The position numbers and the translations under genes are program-made. 45,979 nt of DNA, taken from Treponema sp. (GTDB lineage: Bacteria; Spirochaetota; Spirochaetia; Treponematales; Breznakiellaceae). Below, in pieces: positions 42,162 through 45,979 of this stretch; the stretch's first letter is position 1, and every line of letters begins with the position of its first letter. The notes below the pieces were generated by a model that saw only the letters and a program-made list of their open reading frames with translations, ran no database searches and had not been told where the DNA came from. The stretch spans positions 1 through 45,979 of the forward strand of contig WRIB01000012.1 of assembly GCA_009782955.1 (NCBI GenBank), written 5' to 3'.

Positions 42162-42824
42162 TCAACAAAGTAACTTCGCAATAACTTTGCCTGCCTTACC
42201 CCGATGGCTAAGAAGGTTCTTTTCTTCTTCCGGAAGCTCTGCTACGGTACGGTTTAATTCAGGAATATACACGACAGGATCGTAACCAAAACCTCCGTGT
42301 CCGCGGATTTCCTGAACCGCTGAAACAATTTCCCCTTCCATAGTTTCCTGTACCAGGTAAAAACGTTCATGGCCGAAAAAGAGAACCATGGCGCAAACAA
42401 ATCTACATGTTCGCAGTGCATTTACAGTAGATTGTGCAGCCATTTCTTCCAGCAGCAGGATGTTTCGTTCGCTGTCGCTGAGTTTGTCTGCGTTTGGTTT
42501 TGAAATAAAAGCACCGTTGCCGGCCCATGAATCTTTTCCGTAATAGCGGGCTGAGTAAATCCCCGGCCTTCCTCCCATAACATCTACGCAAAGTCCAGAA
42601 TCATCGGCGAGTACCGCATAGGGTTTATCCTGATTTGTCGTGTTCAAAATATGATAAAGGCTTCCGGCTTTTATTAGGGCGTTCTCTGCAAATGTAGTTC
42701 CAGTTTCTTCCGGGTCAAAGTTATGTATTCCCGCTTCGGCCGGAAGTTTAAGTTTGCAGCCGCCCAGAATGGCGGCCAATTCTTGTTGTTTATGTTTGTT
42801 CCCTGATGCAAGCCAAATGGTCAT
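42162..42824 (-). CDS. rdgB: Non-canonical purine NTP pyrophosphatase, RdgB/HAM1 family
   Basis: A 220-residue housecleaning enzyme that hydrolyses ITP, dITP and XTP to monophosphates. The motifs are IWLASGNKHKQQEL, the substrate-binding TGTTFAENALIKA, the catalytic DDSGLCVDVMGGRPGIYSARY, RGHGGFGYDPVVYIPE and the final NLLSHRGKA. The length is slightly above the usual 195-200 because of an insert around ILNTTNQDKPYAV. ATG 42824 is preferred over an upstream GTG because MTIWLASGN is the normal N-terminus. It is divergent from the DHH-CBS gene. Confidence 0.93.
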   Translation of the reverse strand: MTIWLASGNKHKQQELAAILGGCKLKLPAEAGIHNFDPEETGTTFAENALIKAGSLYHILNTTNQDKPYAVLADDSGLCVDVMGGRPGIYSARYYGKDSWAGNGAFISKPNADKLSDSERNILLLEEMAAQSTVNALRTCRFVCAMVLFFGHERFYLVQETMEGEIVSAVQEIRGHGGFGYDPVVYIPELNRTVAELPEEEKNLLSHRGKAGKVIAKLLC

Positions 42825-42879
42825 AGTACAGTGTATCACAGGCTAACCTTGCATGCTATTACTTCATGCTCTGCTCTGC

Positions 42880-42885
42880 TATACT
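42880..42885 (+). promoter_or_regulatory. -10 box placed for a leaderless DHH-CBS transcript
   Basis: TATACT at 42880-42885 would start transcription at about 42892, exactly the proposed GTG start codon. No good -35 box was found at 17 bases. Confidence 0.3.
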
Positions 42886-42891
42886 GAACCC

Positions 42892-44223
42892 GTGGATATT
42901 GCCTTTGGTCATTCTAACATGGATTTGGACTGCCTGGGTTCCCTTATCCTGGTAAAAAAACTCTTTCCGGATCATATCCTTGTCCGAAGCAGGATAATAC
43001 ATCCTGCGGCGTACAGTGTTTACAATCTGTACGAGGATTATTTTAATTGTATTTACCCTAAGGATTTGGAAAAGGAAAAGATAGATCACATTATTATTGT
43101 TGATACTTCGAGTGCAGACAGAGTTAAGGAATATTTTAACTGGATTCGCAACTCCGATCCGAAGATTATCATTTATGATCATCATCCGCAGGAAAATTGC
43201 GACATTCATGGTGCAGAGCTTCTGGGAAAAAACTGGGGATCCAATACAAGCTATTTGGGTAAACTTGTTATGGAACGGGGAATAACTCTGGGAAGCGAAG
43301 AGGCTACCATAGCGCTTACGGGGATTTATGCCGATACGGGCAGATTTATATACGAGAGCGTGTGCCGCGAAGATCTGGAAGTTGCTGCCTGGCTTTTGGA
43401 TATGGGGGGCTCCTTAAAGCTGGTAAAGAGTTTTCTTGAAACGATTAGAGAAGAAGATCAGATAGAAATCTTTAATCAGCTTCTTTTGCTGGTTCAGAAG
43501 AAGTTGATACGCGGTCATGAAATTCTTGTTTCCTACCTGGAGATAGGCGAGAATGTTCCGGGCCTTGCTCCTGTGGTAGAAAAAATCATGGACATAGAAA
43601 ATCCGGATGCGTATTTTGCCATTTTCTTTGTGCGGAAAACCAGAACCATACTGGTCATTGCCAGAAGCCAGAGAAAGAAAATAAACCTTCATGCCCTGTT
43701 AAGCGTATACGGCGGAGGCGGACATCAACTGGCTTCTTCACTAATGCTCCGGGATCAGGAAGGGCCGAAGTTTTACGAGAATTTTATGGAATATCTTAGA
43801 CGTTCACTAATTTATGCAACCCGTGCCAAAGATATTATGACCAGGAAGGTGTTTTCCATAAACGAAAACAGTACCATTATGAATGCTTCTATTTTTATGG
43901 AAGAGGTTAATCATACGGGGATTCCTGTATTGAATAATGAAGGAATATTAACCGGGTTTATCGGACTGAAGGATATTATGAAGGCCCGCCGTGTTTCGGC
44001 GATGAATGCTCCGGTACGCGCCTATATGAAAAAAAACGTTGTCAGTTCCCCTCCGGATGTTACCATGAGGGAAGTCGAACGGATTTTTTACAAGCACCAC
44101 ATTGGGCATCTTCCTATTGTTGAAGCCGGTGCATTAACCGGGATAGTTACACGCTGGGATTTCCTGCAGTACAAGAAGCAGCGCGAAGATCTTGCAGGTG
44201 AGCCATTTGACTCGGCAGAATAA
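42892..44223 (+). CDS. DHH-DHHA1 phosphoesterase with two CBS domains
   Basis: A 443-residue protein. The DHH domain opens with DIAFGHSNMDLDCLGSLI and has the signature YDHHPQE and GIYADTGRF. The DHHA1 domain ends at YGGGGHQLASSL (about 275). Two CBS domains follow (ARAKDIMTRKVFSINENSTIMNAS; APVRAYMKKNVVSS), which usually bind adenine nucleotides. Comparable DHH-CBS modules are fused to tRNA nucleotidyltransferase in some bacteria; here that part is absent. Substrate unknown. GTG 42892 is chosen because family members start at this point; no ribosome-binding site precedes it. The TAA stop is the first base triplet of the hairpin at 44221. Confidence 0.8.
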   Translation: MDIAFGHSNMDLDCLGSLILVKKLFPDHILVRSRIIHPAAYSVYNLYEDYFNCIYPKDLEKEKIDHIIIVDTSSADRVKEYFNWIRNSDPKIIIYDHHPQENCDIHGAELLGKNWGSNTSYLGKLVMERGITLGSEEATIALTGIYADTGRFIYESVCREDLEVAAWLLDMGGSLKLVKSFLETIREEDQIEIFNQLLLLVQKKLIRGHEILVSYLEIGENVPGLAPVVEKIMDIENPDAYFAIFFVRKTRTILVIARSQRKKINLHALLSVYGGGGHQLASSLMLRDQEGPKFYENFMEYLRRSLIYATRAKDIMTRKVFSINENSTIMNASIFMEEVNHTGIPVLNNEGILTGFIGLKDIMKARRVSAMNAPVRAYMKKNVVSSPPDVTMREVERIFYKHHIGHLPIVEAGALTGIVTRWDFLQYKKQREDLAGEPFDSAE

Positions 44224-44259
44224 GCTTGTTCCAAGAACTGAAGTCCTGGAACAGGCTTA
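44221..44259. repeat. Dispersed hairpin repeat, copy 4, holding both stop codons
   Basis: TAAGCTTGTTCCA (44221-44233) pairs with TGGAACAGGCTTA (44247-44259) with one G-U pair. The first TAA is the stop of the DHH-CBS gene and the last TTA is the stop of the convergent kinase, so the whole 39-base element is the intergenic space. Confidence 0.75.
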
Positions 44260-45979
44260 TATGACAGATGAAAGTTTTTCTGTAATTTCTTCGTAATTCA
44301 TAAGGTCTACGTTTTCCCGAAGCCAGGCTACAAGTCCATTGTCGGATTCGTATTCGTAGGCATAAAGTTCTGACATAATCTCATCTATCACACCTGCATT
44401 AAAATCTTTACAGGCTTCCGAAAGCTTTAACAGCATTTCATTGTCCGGATTGCCTTTTTTTGGCTTTGGTTCTTTTGGGGACATTTGCCCGAACATATCA
44501 TTTAGAGCGTCAATAAGTTTTTCTGCCTCTTCTATAAAAGTGGCGTTGTTATCTGATACAAAATCAAAATTTCCTTCTTTGGCTGCTTTTTCCAAAGCTT
44601 CCGCTCTGGCCCCTATATTTTCGGCGTAAATGCCCCGGCTGGAACTTTTAATTCCGTGAACGATAATAGCATAATCTGCCAGCTTTTCTTTTGTAACTCC
44701 CTTGGCCGTCTTAAGCAGCGGCTGGGTATTAATGGCGTAGGATTGCAAAACGTGCAGATACACTTCCTCATCACCGTGAAATCGTTCCATTCCTTTATCT
44801 GCATCCAGTCCGCTTATGTTCCTGCTAAAGATTCGCCTGTCTATTCCGGTTCTCTCACCGGTTTCGCTCCCGTCATTTTCGCTTGTGTCCATGTTGATGT
44901 GAGCAGGGTTGTTTTCCGTATCTTTATCCTGTACCCATTCCCGAATCACTGCGTCCAGGCGGGCTATTTCAATTGGCTTGGATATAAAAGATTGAAACCC
45001 TTTGCCTAAAAACATTTCTTCATTCCCAATGATGGCGTTAGCTGTAAAAGCAATTATCGGTACATTTTTCGCATACTCTGTTCCAATCTCCTCCCGGATA
45101 ACTCTGGTTGCTTCTATCCCATCCATTTCGGGCATCATGTGATCCATGAATACTGCGTTGTACCGGACTTTTTCGGAACGAATCGCATCTATGGCCTCCT
45201 GCCCGCTGGTTACGCAGTCGATGTGCATGCCGTAAGGTTTCATCATACCTCTGGCTACGTCAAGGTTGGTCGGTATATCATCTACGACCAGTACCCGTGC
45301 ATTTGGGAGCCTGACATGTAACAGCCGTAAATTCTGACGGCGCTTTTGATCGGAATAACGGAATTTTTTTAAGCTTTCCACTATCTCCGTTCCGATTATA
45401 GCATCGTCTACAAATTGCTGCCGGATTCTTGCCGTAAACACACTGCCCTTTCCGTATTCGCTTTCTACAGTAACCGAGCCATTCATCAGCTCGGCCATTT
45501 TTTTGGTAATGGACAGTCCCAGGCCTGTTCCCTCTATTTTATGGTGAGATTTTGTGTCAACCTGGACAAAGTTCGCAAACAGGTGGTCAAGATTCTCTTT
45601 CCGGATACCTATGCCGGTGTCCCGGACACTGGCGATCATCCATACTGTTTCTTCTTCCCGCTCGCAGCTTACGCTCAGTTCCACCGTTCCTTCTCTGGTG
45701 TACTTAAATGCATTGGACAAAAGGTTGTTCAGGATTTGTTTAACCCGCAGATCATCGCCGTAAAGATGTGCCGGTAAATTCTCGCTGATGTTCAGAATGA
45801 ATTGAACAGGCTTTTCTCCGATACGCATGATGTTTTGGGTGATGGTGTCGTTTAAGAGACTCGGTGTATCATACTCAACCAGGATAAGATCAAATTTTCC
45901 CGCTTCTATTTTTGAGATATCCAGAATGTCGTTGACTGTACTGAGCAATATCATACCGGCATTGCTGATCTTTTCGAGG
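44257..45979 (-). CDS. Hybrid histidine kinase, C-terminal part (HATPase-REC-Hpt)
   Basis: The gene continues past the right edge; 573 C-terminal residues are visible. The order is the end of a HisKA domain (STVNDILDISKIEAGKFDL), an ATPase domain (LNNLLSNAFKYT, DTGIGI, GTGLGLSI), a receiver domain with phosphoacceptor Asp in VFMDHMMPEMDG and Lys in FISKPI, a linker rich in Asp/Glu, and an Hpt domain with its His in VHGIKSSSRGIYAENIG. This gives a complete internal phosphorelay outlet, unlike the kinase at 16793, which lacks Hpt. The sensory part is not in the window. Its stop codon lies within the hairpin at 44221-44259, convergent with the DHH-CBS gene. Confidence 0.9.
   Translation of the reverse strand, partial: LEKISNAGMILLSTVNDILDISKIEAGKFDLILVEYDTPSLLNDTITQNIMRIGEKPVQFILNISENLPAHLYGDDLRVKQILNNLLSNAFKYTREGTVELSVSCEREEETVWMIASVRDTGIGIRKENLDHLFANFVQVDTKSHHKIEGTGLGLSITKKMAELMNGSVTVESEYGKGSVFTARIRQQFVDDAIIGTEIVESLKKFRYSDQKRRQNLRLLHVRLPNARVLVVDDIPTNLDVARGMMKPYGMHIDCVTSGQEAIDAIRSEKVRYNAVFMDHMMPEMDGIEATRVIREEIGTEYAKNVPIIAFTANAIIGNEEMFLGKGFQSFISKPIEIARLDAVIREWVQDKDTENNPAHINMDTSENDGSETGERTGIDRRIFSRNISGLDADKGMERFHGDEEVYLHVLQSYAINTQPLLKTAKGVTKEKLADYAIIVHGIKSSSRGIYAENIGARAEALEKAAKEGNFDFVSDNNATFIEEAEKLIDALNDMFGQMSPKEPKPKKGNPDNEMLLKLSEACKDFNAGVIDEIMSELYAYEYESDNGLVAWLRENVDLMNYEEITEKLSSVI

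Noticed and set aside
1-45979. CRISPR array, tRNA or rRNA genes
   Set aside because: No regularly spaced short direct repeats and no cloverleaf or rRNA-like sequence were seen; the palindromes of the first 5 kb are too long and irregular for CRISPR.

Overview
The window looks like spirochaete chromosome, most likely a host-associated Treponema or close relative. The reasons are the very long hybrid histidine kinases, the many short lipoproteins, an Omp85-like outer-membrane protein with its own lipoprotein neighbour, phosphatidylethanolamine genes, and a degenerate gene-cassette array of the chromosomal-integron kind known from Treponema denticola. No rRNA, tRNA or CRISPR array was seen, and the species was not identified.

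Region 1 (1 to about 6550) is AT-rich accessory DNA. It carries six long imperfect palindromes or palindrome halves that resemble integron attC sites. The cleanest, at 3137-3248, runs from GCCTAAC to GTTAGGC. Between them lie cassette-like genes, mostly broken: a PGN_0703-type restriction endonuclease with a frameshift, a decayed small membrane protein, a decayed DUF3795 protein, a truncated flavodoxin-like reductase, and an HNH restriction endonuclease with a frameshift beside an intact D12-class adenine methyltransferase. Three fragments of one IS630-family element abut the palindromes, apparently at the TA of a TTAGGC core. A GNAT fragment, a PPOX-fold protein and a DUF3781 protein close the region. 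No integron integrase is present.

Region 2 (6600-14700) holds a small heat-shock protein, a pseudo-receiver/ATPase/cyclic-nucleotide-binding protein downstream of a large M16 peptidase, a DHH phosphoesterase, an internally deleted AraC/GyrI-type regulator and a DUF2157 membrane protein.

Region 3 (14700-30140) starts with uvrB and a 1401-residue hybrid kinase with two periplasmic solute-binding domains. It continues with two complete polar-amino-acid ABC transporters that bracket an N-acetylglucosamine-type operon: RAT leader, BglG/LicT-type antiterminator, PTS EIICB, nagA and EIIA.

Region 4 (30140-45979) has a DedA-phosphatidylserine decarboxylase fusion with pssA, a bacteriohemerythrin, threonine aldolase, an M24 peptidase, an MGH1-type glycosidase, an envelope cluster (unknown anchored protein, TPR lipoprotein, single-POTRA barrel protein), a branched-chain aminotransferase, an RdgB-type pyrophosphatase, a DHH-CBS protein and the 3' part of a second hybrid kinase. 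A dispersed hairpin (TGTTCCAA...TTGGAACA) recurs at least four times between genes in this last region.
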